NCBI GenBank assembly: GCA_964473525.1
Contig: CAYYPK010000031.1
Location: forward strand, 1-64,000
Direction: 5' to 3'
Length of the DNA stretch: 64,000 nt
DNA from: GCA-2687025 sp964473525
GTDB taxonomy: Bacteria; Poribacteria; WGA-4E; GCA-2687025
Both the position numbers and the translations under genes were made by a program. Position 1 is the first letter of the stretch, and each line of letters begins with the position of its first letter. Below the pieces are notes generated by a model. It did not search any database. It was not told the DNA's origin and saw only the letters and a list, made by a program, of their open reading frames with translations. Shown piece by piece: positions 18,101 to 25,642 of this stretch.

Positions 18101-19260
18101 CGGTAGATCTCGAGGAGAGCGTCCTCTTGCATCTGCCCGCGGTCAGCCTGCGTCTGGATGGGATCCTTTCGGAGCGTGTCCAGCACGGGAGCCAACCACG
18201 TGGTGTCCTCCTCCGGCACCAGATGCACCACGTGGACAGCGTGCTCGATGAACGTGTCCACCAGCCCCTCGTCCAACTCGACGCCTACCTCGGCGAGGGT
18301 TGTGCCTTCGACGTCCTCAATGACGCTCTGCGCCAGCATTCGGCCGGTAAGGTGCGACAGGTCGGCCTTTCGACCACCCATGACGGCTACCGTCTCGATA
18401 CCGCCCTCACGCGCCTGCGCCAGGACTTCCTCTGTCAACGCGGCGCCGGCCTCACCGTACAGCTCGCCGGTTTCCTCGTTGGCCACGGCGGTCGACAGCG
18501 GGTTCCCGATATGCTCGGTGGCGGCCCCAACGTCCACGGCCACGGAATCGTAGAGCGACTCCACGTCCGGCGGCGCGAACATGCCGATGATTTCGGCGTC
18601 GGTGACCCACCCAAGCGCGCGCAGGAACGTCGACGTGTGGCGCCTCTTGTGCTTGTCCAGCCGCACGTGGAGGACGCTGTGCACGTCCGACTCGAACTCC
18701 AGCCACGCGCCGCGAATCGGGATCACCTGCGCCGTATAGGTCTTGCGTCCGCTGGGCTGCGTGTCCTCTTTAAAGATGACGCCCGGCGAGCGGTGAAGCT
18801 GACTGACGATGACGCGTTCGGCGCCGTTCACGATGAACGTGCCGCGTTCGGTCATGAGCGGGATCTCGCCCATGTACACTTCGGAGTCGCGGACCTCTTC
18901 GATGGCCCCTTCCTCGTCCCCCTTGCCCTTCTCACGGATCGTGAGGCGGACGGTCACCTTGAGAGGGATGGCGTACGTCATTCCCCGGTCTTGGCACTCG
19001 TTGATGTCGTACTTCGGCCGACCGAGGTCGTAAGAGAGATATGCGATGGATGCGGTGCCGCTAAAGTCTTCCGCGTGGAGCATCTCTTGGAAGACGGACT
19101 CCAGCCCAACGTTGGCCCGCTCTTCGGGCTTCACGTCGCGTTGTAGGAAGTCGTCGTAGGAGCGTCGCTGAATCTCGACTAGATCCGGCAGGTCCAAAAC
19201 CTCGGGAATCTTGCCGTAGGATCGCCGTACCGTTCTGCCAACTCGGATGTCGTGGGGCAT
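15193..19260 (-). CDS. rpoB: DNA-directed RNA polymerase subunit beta
   Basis: Beta forms the other pincer of RNA polymerase and the rifampicin pocket. The start at 19260 (MPHDIRVGRTVRRSYGKIPEVL) is fixed by a strong aggaggt Shine-Dalgarno and by the promoter at 19316-19344. A longer open frame reading into the upstream PhyH gene is not coding. Length is 1355 residues. The C-terminal signature GGKAQLGGQRFGEMEVWALEAYGA is intact. In the rifampicin region (SSQLSQFM then S537, and HKRRI then T552), residues equivalent to E. coli Asp516 and Ser531 are Ser and Thr. The gene is separated from rplJL by about 16 kb and inverted. Confidence 0.98.
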   Translation of the reverse strand: MPHDIRVGRTVRRSYGKIPEVLDLPDLVEIQRRSYDDFLQRDVKPEERANVGLESVFQEMLHAEDFSGTASIAYLSYDLGRPKYDINECQDRGMTYAIPLKVTVRLTIREKGKGDEEGAIEEVRDSEVYMGEIPLMTERGTFIVNGAERVIVSQLHRSPGVIFKEDTQPSGRKTYTAQVIPIRGAWLEFESDVHSVLHVRLDKHKRRHTSTFLRALGWVTDAEIIGMFAPPDVESLYDSVAVDVGAATEHIGNPLSTAVANEETGELYGEAGAALTEEVLAQAREGGIETVAVMGGRKADLSHLTGRMLAQSVIEDVEGTTLAEVGVELDEGLVDTFIEHAVHVVHLVPEEDTTWLAPVLDTLRKDPIQTQADRGQMQEDALLEIYRTLQPGDSPTVDTAKQRVDRLYFDETRYDLSRVGRYKLNKKLAVDNDPGLRTLDHSDIVAALTYMLKVMAGELFVDDVDHLGNRRVRAVGELLENTVRTGLHRMTRNIRERMTIQAQELDQKTANDLINPKPLVSAVKDFFGSSQLSQFMSQNNPLDELVHKRRITALGPGGLHRDRATYDARDVHHTHYGRICPIQTPEGPGVGLILYLSTYTRVNEYGFLETPYQRVENGKIIEGSTEFLTADQEDLYIIAQADMEHEERADGDDRVFTRNRGDYREHPMSEVQYADVSPKQVVGISAALIPFLEHDDAVRALMGANYQGQAVPLLAPKSPIVGTGSEYKAALDSGAVVVAKRDGIVESVSADEVIVRTQDADLSHEGEHSFSDMGYDVYRLIKYKRSNANTVVDQKPVVRKGQPLKAGEVVADGSATENGELAVGANCVVAFMPWEGYNFEDAILISERLVRDDVLTSIHIQEFDLEARDTKLGKEEITQDIPNKSEEALLNLDDEGVVQIGSCIDPWDILVGKVTPKGESELGPEEKLLRAIFGDKAGDFKDASLEARPGTNGVVIDTRVFARKERDRDHQSELREDAQVKEADLLREGREALINQGLREQTKRLVIGKDLAAPLRGEDGDVAERGDTITDEVAEAAADINEAIVTDAPTMDRIRQMRQLAQARIRAVADEKEERVEKIRKGDELKPGVLKLVKVYIATKRKISVGDKLSGRHGNKGVIAKILPIEDMPYLEDGTSVDMVLNPLGVPGRMNVGQILETHLGWAALQQGIKVATPVFDGATEEEIHQELEDAGLPASGKIKLYDGRTGEAFHQRVTVGVHYMLKLNHLVADKIHARSIGPYSLVTQQPLGGKAQLGGQRFGEMEVWALEAYGAAHLLQELLTIKSDDVTGRTRVYESIVKGENTPEPGTPESFNVLVKELQSLCLDVTLEEPDDPESNEQYYAAAPRAEEAGIFAD

Positions 19261-19315
19261 GGGACCTCCTGCGAGACGAATATGCTGCCTGGGAGCCAGA
19301 AAGGCGCAACTTAGT

Positions 19316-19344
19316 ATGCTAGGCCTGTGTCCAGGCGTTGTCAA
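19316..19344 (-). promoter_or_regulatory. Sigma-70-type promoter of rpoBC
   Basis: On the minus strand a perfect TTGACA (19344-19339) is followed after 17 bases by TAGCAT (19321-19316). The predicted start of transcription is about 50 bp before the rpoB ATG at 19260. It fits the fact that rpoBC have lost the upstream rplKAJL promoter. Confidence 0.7.
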
Positions 19345-19406
19345 GGACTTTCGGTTGCGACACACGCACTCGGACGGGGCGGCATTCGCGCCGCCTACGG
19401 CGCGTC

Positions 19407-20249
19407 CTACACCGCGTCCGGCTGGTGCTCTCGCAGCCACGTTCGTAGCGGCGCGTCGTCGTCGGTCGGGGAGGTGTACCCGAAGCCGCCGTTGGCGCTG
19501 GCCCCCAGCAGCTGCCGCTGAATGGGGTCGCAGGCGTCCAGGTACCGCTCGACGGTCATGTTGTCTCGCGGCCGCAGCCATCGGTAGCTGTAGCCGTAGA
19601 ACAGCACCTTCCGCGTGACGTCCGAAGCGTTCGGGCTCGCGGAGTGCCACAGCCGACGGTCGAAGAAGACAGCGGACCCCGGCCCCGCGCAGACAGGCAG
19701 AGCGTCCGGCGGATCGGTCTCGCCGTCGGGCGGGAAGTCGACCGAGTTGTGCAGATGGCTCCCGGGGATCACGTGGAAGTTCCCACGGCCAGTGGCGGAC
19801 GTGTCGCTCAGGAAGAAGGCGACCTTGAGCGACACACGCGGCCTCGGATCGCCCTCCAGTTCCGCGTTCAGCCGGCCTGTGTCCTGATGCCAACCTAGCC
19901 GTCGCCCGCTACGCTCGGCAGCGCGCGGGTCCGGCGGCGTGATGATCATGTGGGAGTGATAGAGCTGTATGTTCCAGCCCAGGATTCCCCACACCTTGGG
20001 GAAGGTCGCTGGGTAGTCAAGCAGTTCCAGGAACGCGTCGTCGCGGCCGATGAAGTCGAGCTGGTTCAGCATCGCCCCGTCCGGGCGGCCCCGTTGTTCC
20101 TGCTCCTCGCCGTAGACACGGTCGGCGGCTTCCTCCAGCCTCCCGAGCAGCCCTTCGGGCAGCAGGCGGTCCAGGACGAAGTATCCGTCCGTCTCGAACT
20201 TGTGCGACTCCTCGTGGGTGAGGACGTGGGTCAGGCAGCTAGGATCCAT
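19407..20249 (-). CDS. Phytanoyl-CoA dioxygenase (PhyH) family protein
   Basis: PhyH proteins are Fe(II)/2-oxoglutarate-dependent dioxygenases. The 280-residue product starts at ATG 20249 (MDPSCLTHVLTHEESHKFETDGYFVLD), preceded by ggagg seven bases upstream. The iron-binding facial triad is visible: His-x-Asp in GWHQDTGRL (about 125-133) and the distal His in RRLWHSASPN. The Arg that binds 2-oxoglutarate is likely the one in VTRKVLFYGY. The fold strands SLKVAFFLSD and GNFHVIPGSHLHN are typical. It begins 33 bp after the response-regulator stop and may share its transcript. The substrate is unknown; members of this family act on many small molecules besides phytanoyl-CoA. Confidence 0.85.
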   Translation of the reverse strand: MDPSCLTHVLTHEESHKFETDGYFVLDRLLPEGLLGRLEEAADRVYGEEQEQRGRPDGAMLNQLDFIGRDDAFLELLDYPATFPKVWGILGWNIQLYHSHMIITPPDPRAAERSGRRLGWHQDTGRLNAELEGDPRPRVSLKVAFFLSDTSATGRGNFHVIPGSHLHNSVDFPPDGETDPPDALPVCAGPGSAVFFDRRLWHSASPNASDVTRKVLFYGYSYRWLRPRDNMTVERYLDACDPIQRQLLGASANGGFGYTSPTDDDAPLRTWLREHQPDAV

Positions 20250-20282
20250 GTCGGCGCCTCCGTGTGTTCCCACGCTTGTTGG

Positions 20283-22106
20283 CTACGCTTCGTCGGCCAG
20301 TCCGTAGCGCTTCAGCTTGCGGTACAACGTCGCGCGATTGATCCCTAGCGCCTGCGCTGTCTGCGTGACGTTGTCGCCGGTCGCCGCCAGGGCTGCCATG
20401 ATCGCGCGTCGCTCCAGTTCGTCGAGCGCCACGATCTCCTCCGGCGAGGAGACGGCGTCCGCCGCCGCGGCGCTCATCCTGGGACGGTCGCCCAGAAGCG
20501 CCGCGGGCAGCGAGCCGGCGTCGATCGTCTCGGACTGCTCCAGCAGCACGGCGCGCTGGATGGCGTTCTCGAGCTCGCGCACGTTCCCCGGCCAGTCGTG
20601 GTCCACGAGCCGCTGCAGCGCCCCTGATGACACCGATCGAGCCGGTCTGTTGGACTGCTCGGCGTACTTCGCCAGGAAATACTCGACGAGCAGAGGCACA
20701 TCCTCGCGTCGGTCACGCAGGGCGGGCACTCCCACCGGGAACGCCGCTATGCGGTAGAAGAGATCCTCGCGGAAGCGCCCCTCGGTCACTGCCGCGTCCA
20801 GATCCTGGTTCGTTGCCACGATGACCCGGACATCTACGGGGATCGTGGCGGCCCCTCCGACTCGGCTGATTTCACGCTCTTGCAGCACGCGCAGCAGCTT
20901 GGTCTGTAGCTGCACGTCCATCTCCCCAATCTCGTCGAGGAAGATCGTGCCGCCTTCCGCCTGCTCGAATCGACCGGCGCGCTTATCCGTGGCGCCGGTG
21001 AATGCGCCGCGTTCGTGGCCGAACAGCTCGCTCTCGATGAGCATGTCGGGAATCGCGGCCGCGTTCACCGCCACGAACGGCCCTTTGCTGCGGTTGCTTT
21101 GGTAGTGGATCGCCCGCGCGACGAGCTCCTTGCCAGTGCCGCTCTCTCCCTGAATGAGGACAGTGATGTCGCTGTCCTTCGCCTGCCGCATGAGCACGAA
21201 CATCTCACGCATCGCTGGGCTCTGCCCTATGATGCTGTCGAAGGCGAGATCCTCCTGCAACACCGCGCGCAGACGGAGCACCTCGGCCTTCGCCTCCTCG
21301 ATCTCCGCGTCCTTCGAGGCGTCCCGGTAGAGGACGAGTTGGCCAAGCACACTCTCGCCTTCACGAACCGGCGTCTTCGCGCGATACAGCAGTCGGCGCT
21401 CTGATCCGCGGAGCTCGACCACATCCTCCAGGGTCGACGTTGGGTCCGCGAACACCTCGGCATCCGCCGTCGCGAACATCTCGGCTTCCTGGAAGTGTTT
21501 CTGGATGTGCGCGCGCACTTCCTGCGCGGTCCGCGGTTCGATCAGGAAGTCGTGCAACTCGAAGACGTCACGATAGGACCGGTTCGCGAACACGAGACGC
21601 TCGTCGGTGTCGTACATCGCTATCGCGTCGCCGGTGGAGTCCAGCACTGCTTCCAGCCGCCGCGTCACGTGCCGCAGATCCGTGTTGCTCTCGGCCAATC
21701 GGTTGTAGAGCAGGCGCACTTGCAGGAGATTGCGCATGCGCACCGCCACTTCCGGGAAGTTGAGCGGCTTCGTGATGAAGTCCTTGGCGCCTAGCGAGAA
21801 CGCCCTCAGACGGCTGTCATCGTCGAACGCGGCCGTCATGACAAGCAAGGGCAGGTAGCCAGATTCCTCCTCACGCGAGAGGGCCTCAATGACCTGGAAC
21901 CCGTCCATCTTGGGCATACGCAGGTCGCAGAAGACGAGGTCCGGTTGCTGCTCCCGGTAGAGCGTCACCGCCTCCGTGGGGTCACTCGTCGTCCGTATGT
22001 TCTCGTACCCCTCCGCCGCGAGCCGGAACCGCAGCACCTCGACGATGCCAGGCTCATCATCGACAATCAGGATGCGCGCCCCGAGGAGGTCGTCAGGCGT
22101 CAGCAT
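20283..22106 (-). CDS. Sigma-54-dependent response regulator (REC-PAS-AAA+-Fis)
   Basis: The 607-residue product is an NtrC-type transcription activator with an extra sensor domain. REC domain (about 10-128): acidic pair Asp16/Asp17 in ILIVDDEPG, phospho-acceptor Asp61 in FCDLRMPKMDG and the switch Lys in FITKPLN. PAS domain (about 145-275): RRLEAVLDSTGDAIAMYDT and FANRSYRDVFELHDF. AAA+ domain (about 300-530): Walker A GESGTGKE, sigma-54 contact loop GAFTGA, Walker B GTIFLDEIGEMD and the RVGG segment. C-terminal Fis helix-turn-helix: VTQTAQALGINRATLYRKLKRYG. No histidine kinase is adjacent. A matching sigma-54 promoter occurs at 3612, 16.7 kb away. Confidence 0.95.
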   Translation of the reverse strand: MLTPDDLLGARILIVDDEPGIVEVLRFRLAAEGYENIRTTSDPTEAVTLYREQQPDLVFCDLRMPKMDGFQVIEALSREEESGYLPLLVMTAAFDDDSRLRAFSLGAKDFITKPLNFPEVAVRMRNLLQVRLLYNRLAESNTDLRHVTRRLEAVLDSTGDAIAMYDTDERLVFANRSYRDVFELHDFLIEPRTAQEVRAHIQKHFQEAEMFATADAEVFADPTSTLEDVVELRGSERRLLYRAKTPVREGESVLGQLVLYRDASKDAEIEEAKAEVLRLRAVLQEDLAFDSIIGQSPAMREMFVLMRQAKDSDITVLIQGESGTGKELVARAIHYQSNRSKGPFVAVNAAAIPDMLIESELFGHERGAFTGATDKRAGRFEQAEGGTIFLDEIGEMDVQLQTKLLRVLQEREISRVGGAATIPVDVRVIVATNQDLDAAVTEGRFREDLFYRIAAFPVGVPALRDRREDVPLLVEYFLAKYAEQSNRPARSVSSGALQRLVDHDWPGNVRELENAIQRAVLLEQSETIDAGSLPAALLGDRPRMSAAAADAVSSPEEIVALDELERRAIMAALAATGDNVTQTAQALGINRATLYRKLKRYGLADEA

Positions 22107-22204
22107 GCGTGGCGTTCCCTACGAGTTGCGGATGATGGACCCGTGCAGTCTACGCATTCGCCTCCGTCAATGGAAGGCGTTTCACGTGCCAGTCCCTAGT
22201 TGCC

Positions 22205-22234
22205 TTGTCCACACCCGGGGCCACATGCTACTTT
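22205..22234 (+). promoter_or_regulatory. Possible rpsO promoter
   Basis: TTGTCC (22205-22210), an 18-base spacer and TACTTT (22229-22234) lie about 85 bp before the rpsO start, in the 211-bp gap divergent from the response regulator. The match is moderate and unsupported by other signals. Confidence 0.3.
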
Positions 22235-22317
22235 AGCTACCGACTGTGGAAGACTGAAAAAGGAAGAGCGCCTATGGTGGCGCAACCGCCCAGGGCGGTA
22301 AGGAAAGGGACGCATAC

Positions 22318-22608
22318 TTGTCGCTGACCAAAGAGCAAGTAGCTGAGATCATCGGCGAACACCGGCGAAGCGATACGGACACTGGAAGCGCCGAGGTACA
22401 GATCGCACTGCTGAACGCGCGCATTACCTACCTGACAGAGCATTTCCAGTCCAATCGACATGACCACCACTCGCGTCGTGGTCTGTACAAGCTCGTCGGA
22501 CAGCAGCGTGGCATGTTGCGATACCTGTACAACAGCGATGTGGACAGGTACCGCGCGATTATCGCCAAGCTCGGCCTACGTGATCGCTTGTCCAGCCGCG
22601 CATCCTGA
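22318..22608 (+). CDS. rpsO: 30S ribosomal protein S15
   Basis: S15 is a primary binder of the 16S rRNA central domain. The 96-residue product is slightly longer than the usual 89 because of a C-terminal extension (RDRLSSRAS). The core TGSAEVQIALLNARITYLTEHF, HHSRRGLYKLVGQQRGMLRYL and RYRAIIAKLGLR is canonical. The start is TTG, preceded by the purine-rich aaggaaaggga. It is followed 116 bp later by pnp, the conserved rpsO-pnp pairing. Confidence 0.96.
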   Translation: MSLTKEQVAEIIGEHRRSDTDTGSAEVQIALLNARITYLTEHFQSNRHDHHSRRGLYKLVGQQRGMLRYLYNSDVDRYRAIIAKLGLRDRLSSRAS

Positions 22609-22724
22609 GCGATCCACTCCGCACTTCTGCACGACACCCGATTCATGCCCGAGAGTAGGCATGCCGCGGCCCAGACAGCGCCGCATGGTCGTCGTGCACG
22701 CCGCACGTTTGAAGGGGAAACCCG

Positions 22725-25109
22725 TTGCATACAGTAGAGTTACAGGTCGGCGACGAGAATATCTCGATCCAGACCGGGAAAGTCGCCAAACAGGCCCACG
22801 GATCCGTCTGGATCCAGCGGGGCGGCACGGTCGTCCTCGCGACCGCCGTGTCCGACACCAGGGCGAAGCCCGAGCTTGACTTCGTCCCACTCACCGTCGA
22901 TTTCCGTGAGCGATCTTACGCCGTCGGCAAAGTGCCACAGATATACGGGCGACGTGAGCCGCGGCCGGGCACTGACGAAACGCTGACCGCTCGCCAGTTC
23001 GATCACAGCTTCCGCCCGCTCTTTCCGAAGTCCTATAGATGCGAGACCGTCGTCCAGGCGATGGTTGTGTCAGCGGACCTTGTGAACCCTGCGGAGGATC
23101 TCGCGTTCCTCGGCATCGCCACCGCGCTGGCAATCTCCGACATCCCGTTCGACGGCCCGGTAGGCGGCTGCACGGTTGCGCGCGTCGATGGTGAGTTGGT
23201 CGCATGGCCGACTTACGAGCAGATCGAGTCTTCGGACCTGCACTTCTTCGTGGCTGGCACGAAGGAAGCGGTGATGTCGCTCGAAGGCGCCGCTCACGAA
23301 GCGCCCGAAGAGGACGTCATTCAGGCGATCACGTTCGCGCACGAGCAGATCGTGCGCATGGTCGAGTTGCAAGAGGGACTCGTTGGGGAGCTCGGCAAGG
23401 CGAAGCGCGAGTTCGACTCGCCCGAGATCGCTGACTCGGTGGAAGCGCGGGTTCGTGAACTCGCCGTGGATCGCATCCGGGAGTCCATCGGCATTGTCGA
23501 CTCCACGGAGCGTGATGCGCATCTGAGAGCGTCCCGCGACGCCGTTCTCGCTGAACTCGGCGAGGAACACGCGGACGACGAGGACGACGCCAAGACGGTG
23601 TTCCGCTCCCTTGAGAAGGAGACCATGCGCCGTTCCATCCTAGACGATGGGAAGCGCTTGGACGGGCGCGGCATCCAAGACCTTCGCCCCATCGACAACG
23701 AGGTAAGCGTGTTGCCCAGAGCGCACGGGTCCTCGCTGTTCACGCGGGGCCAGACCCAGGCGCTCGCCGTGGCGACGCTCGGCACCGCGATGGACGCGAA
23801 CACGATTCGCGGACTCAAGCCGGACGACAAGCGCACGTTCTTCCTGCACTACAACTTCCCAGGATTCAGCGTCGGCGAGGCGCGTCGGCCGATGGGGCCG
23901 GGTCGCCGTGAGATCGGGCACGGAGCGCTCGCCGAGGCGGCTCTCCTGCCGGTGATCCCCTCGCAGGACGACTTCCCCTACACGATTCGCCTCGTGTCGG
24001 AGATCCTCGAATCCAGCGCCTCCTCCTCAATGGCAAGCGTGTGCGCGGGCAGTCTTGCCCTGATGGACGCGGGCGTGCCGATCAAGAAGCAGGTCGCGGG
24101 CGTCGGCGTCGGGCTCATCAAGGAAGGCGACAACGAGGTCGTCCTGACGGACATGATCGGCACCGAGGACTTCCTCGGCGACATGGACTTCAAGGTAGCC
24201 GGCACTTCCGACGGCATCACCGCGATCCAGCTCGACATCAAGATCGCCGGCTTGTCCATCGACCTGATGCGTCGCGCGCTCGAACAGGCGCGTGAGGCGC
24301 GGATGCGCGTGCTGGACCTGATGAACGCCGCGTTGGAAGCCCCGCGCGAAGACCTGTCCGAGTTCGCGCCGCGCATCCACATGCTTCGCATCGACCCCGA
24401 GCGCATCGGCGAACTCATCGGGCCGGGCGGCAAGGTTATCCGCGGCATCCAGGACGAATACGGCGTCACGATCGCCGTCGAGGAAGACGGCTCCGTGCAG
24501 GTCGCCACGGCGAACGCGGAAGGCGCCACAGGCGCTATTGCGGAGATCGAGAGCATCTTCGCGGTCGCCGAGCCTGGACAGGAATACAAGGGCAAGGTTA
24601 CGCGGATCGCGCCGTTCGGCGCCTTCGTCGAAGTCCTCAAGGGCCGCGACGGACTCATCCACATCTCGGATCTCGCGGACGGATTCGTCCGACGAGTCGA
24701 GGATTGCGTCAACATCGGTGACGAGGTCGCCGTTCGAGTAGTGAACGTCGACGACCGTGGACGCATTGATCTGGAACCCATCACCAAGTTCCCCGGCTCG
24801 CCCGAGGGCGAGGGCGGCGACGACGAAGGTGGCGGCGGCGAACGACGAGGTGGCGGCGGTGAGCGCAGAGGACCTGGCGGCGGTGGCGGCGGCTACCGAG
24901 GCGGTGGTGGTGGCGACCGACGCGGTGGCGGCGGAGATCGCCGTGGTGGCGGTGGCGACCGGCGTGGTGGCGGAGATCGCCGTGGCGGTGGCGACCGACG
25001 TGGTGGCGGAGATCGTCGTGGCGGCGGTGGCGACCGACGTGGTGGCGGCGGAGATCGCCGCGAGGGCGGCCGCAGCGATGCCCCGCGCGTCCCGAAGGGG
25101 CGTTTCTAA
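22725..25109 (+). CDS. pnp: Polyribonucleotide nucleotidyltransferase (PNPase) with RGG tail
   Basis: PNPase degrades RNA 3' to 5' by phosphorolysis and is a core degradosome enzyme. The 794-residue product starts at TTG after gaagggg. It has two RNase PH domains; the first includes YGRREPRPGTDETLTARQFDHS and the second DGRGIQDLRPI and HYNFPGFSVGE. A KH domain starts near residue 561 (ERIGELIGPGGKVIRGIQDEYG). An S1 domain spans about 618-690 (KVTRIAPFGAFVEV). The last 90 residues are a Gly/Arg tail with repeated GGGDRRGG units, an unusual extension. rpsO precedes it and lptE starts 21 bp after it. Confidence 0.97.
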   Translation: MHTVELQVGDENISIQTGKVAKQAHGSVWIQRGGTVVLATAVSDTRAKPELDFVPLTVDFRERSYAVGKVPQIYGRREPRPGTDETLTARQFDHSFRPLFPKSYRCETVVQAMVVSADLVNPAEDLAFLGIATALAISDIPFDGPVGGCTVARVDGELVAWPTYEQIESSDLHFFVAGTKEAVMSLEGAAHEAPEEDVIQAITFAHEQIVRMVELQEGLVGELGKAKREFDSPEIADSVEARVRELAVDRIRESIGIVDSTERDAHLRASRDAVLAELGEEHADDEDDAKTVFRSLEKETMRRSILDDGKRLDGRGIQDLRPIDNEVSVLPRAHGSSLFTRGQTQALAVATLGTAMDANTIRGLKPDDKRTFFLHYNFPGFSVGEARRPMGPGRREIGHGALAEAALLPVIPSQDDFPYTIRLVSEILESSASSSMASVCAGSLALMDAGVPIKKQVAGVGVGLIKEGDNEVVLTDMIGTEDFLGDMDFKVAGTSDGITAIQLDIKIAGLSIDLMRRALEQAREARMRVLDLMNAALEAPREDLSEFAPRIHMLRIDPERIGELIGPGGKVIRGIQDEYGVTIAVEEDGSVQVATANAEGATGAIAEIESIFAVAEPGQEYKGKVTRIAPFGAFVEVLKGRDGLIHISDLADGFVRRVEDCVNIGDEVAVRVVNVDDRGRIDLEPITKFPGSPEGEGGDDEGGGGERRGGGGERRGPGGGGGGYRGGGGGDRRGGGGDRRGGGGDRRGGGDRRGGGDRRGGGDRRGGGGDRRGGGGDRREGGRSDAPRVPKGRF
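24829..25080 (+). repeat. Degenerate tandem repeat coding the PNPase RGG tail
   Basis: The region repeats units of roughly ggtggcgga-gatcgccgt and ggtggcgac-cgacgt, coding GGGGDRR and GGGDRR blocks about ten times. The translation is low-complexity and highly basic, like RGG-box RNA-binding tails. The high unit identity at DNA level suggests recent expansion or contraction. Confidence 0.85.
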
Positions 25110-25130
25110 ACTCCGCGCCGAGCCGATGAC

Positions 25131-25640
25131 ATGGCGTTGAGATCGCACATAGCCGCATTCCGACTGACAGCCCTAGCGTTGCTGGCAACGCTAGGGCTGT
25201 CGGGATGCGGCTATCACTCTAAGTCCGCATATCTCGACCACATCTCGACCATCCGCATACCTCGCGTGCGCAACCAGACGACCATCTTCGAACTCGAAGA
25301 GGAGATGACGTCCGAACTCCAGCGGCAGTTCGGCGTTCAGTGGAACGACGGCAACGACTGTCGTTTGGATATCGCCATCTCCGACTACCGTATCGAGCCT
25401 CTCCGCTACGACGTGAACAACCTGCCCGAGCAGTACCGCATGTCCCTGCGGACCACCTACGAATTCCACGACAACGTCGAGCGGCGCCTCATCGCGTCCG
25501 ACGACGACTACGAGTTCTACCGTGACTTCTACGTCGTGACAGGGCGCGGCGAAGCGCCCGAGGACGAACTCACCGCCCGCGCCAACCTCGTGGACGAACT
25601 CGTGCAGAGCCTCTACAACAAGCTGGCGACGAGGTGGTAG
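25131..25640 (+). CDS. lptE: LptE-like LPS-assembly lipoprotein
   Basis: LptE is the outer-membrane lipoprotein that plugs LptD during lipopolysaccharide insertion. The 169-residue product has a lipoprotein signal peptide with lipobox LSGC (Cys26), followed at once by GYHSKSAY. It continues with TIRIPRVRNQTTIFELEEEMTSEL, which fits the LptE pattern (G-Y, then a strand with V-x-N-x-T, then a helix). Length is close to E. coli LptE (193). It starts 21 bp after pnp and may be read from the same transcript. A 34-bp near-perfect palindrome covers the signal-peptide codons. Function assignment is by pattern; no lptD lies nearby. Confidence 0.75.
   Translation: MALRSHIAAFRLTALALLATLGLSGCGYHSKSAYLDHISTIRIPRVRNQTTIFELEEEMTSELQRQFGVQWNDGNDCRLDIAISDYRIEPLRYDVNNLPEQYRMSLRTTYEFHDNVERRLIASDDDYEFYRDFYVVTGRGEAPEDELTARANLVDELVQSLYNKLATRW
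25167..25200. repeat. 34-bp near-perfect palindrome inside lptE
   Basis: The arm acagccctagcgttgc (25167-25182), the two bases tg, and the arm gcaacgctagggctgt (25185-25200) are exact inverted complements over 16 bp. The palindrome encodes hydrophobic signal-peptide residues (about TALALLATLGLS) and starts 36 bp after the ATG. In RNA it would make a very stable hairpin just inside the coding region. Confidence 0.9.
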
Positions 25641-25642
25641 GC

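Noticed and set aside
19261..19893. N-terminal extension of rpoB by about 210 codons
   Set aside because: The extra frame runs antiregister through the PhyH gene. A strong Shine-Dalgarno, a canonical start and a promoter all place the rpoB start at 19260.
24027..25148. 373-codon open frame antisense to pnp
   Set aside because: It has low-complexity Thr/Ala repeats that are the complement of the RGG repeat. No start signal or motif.
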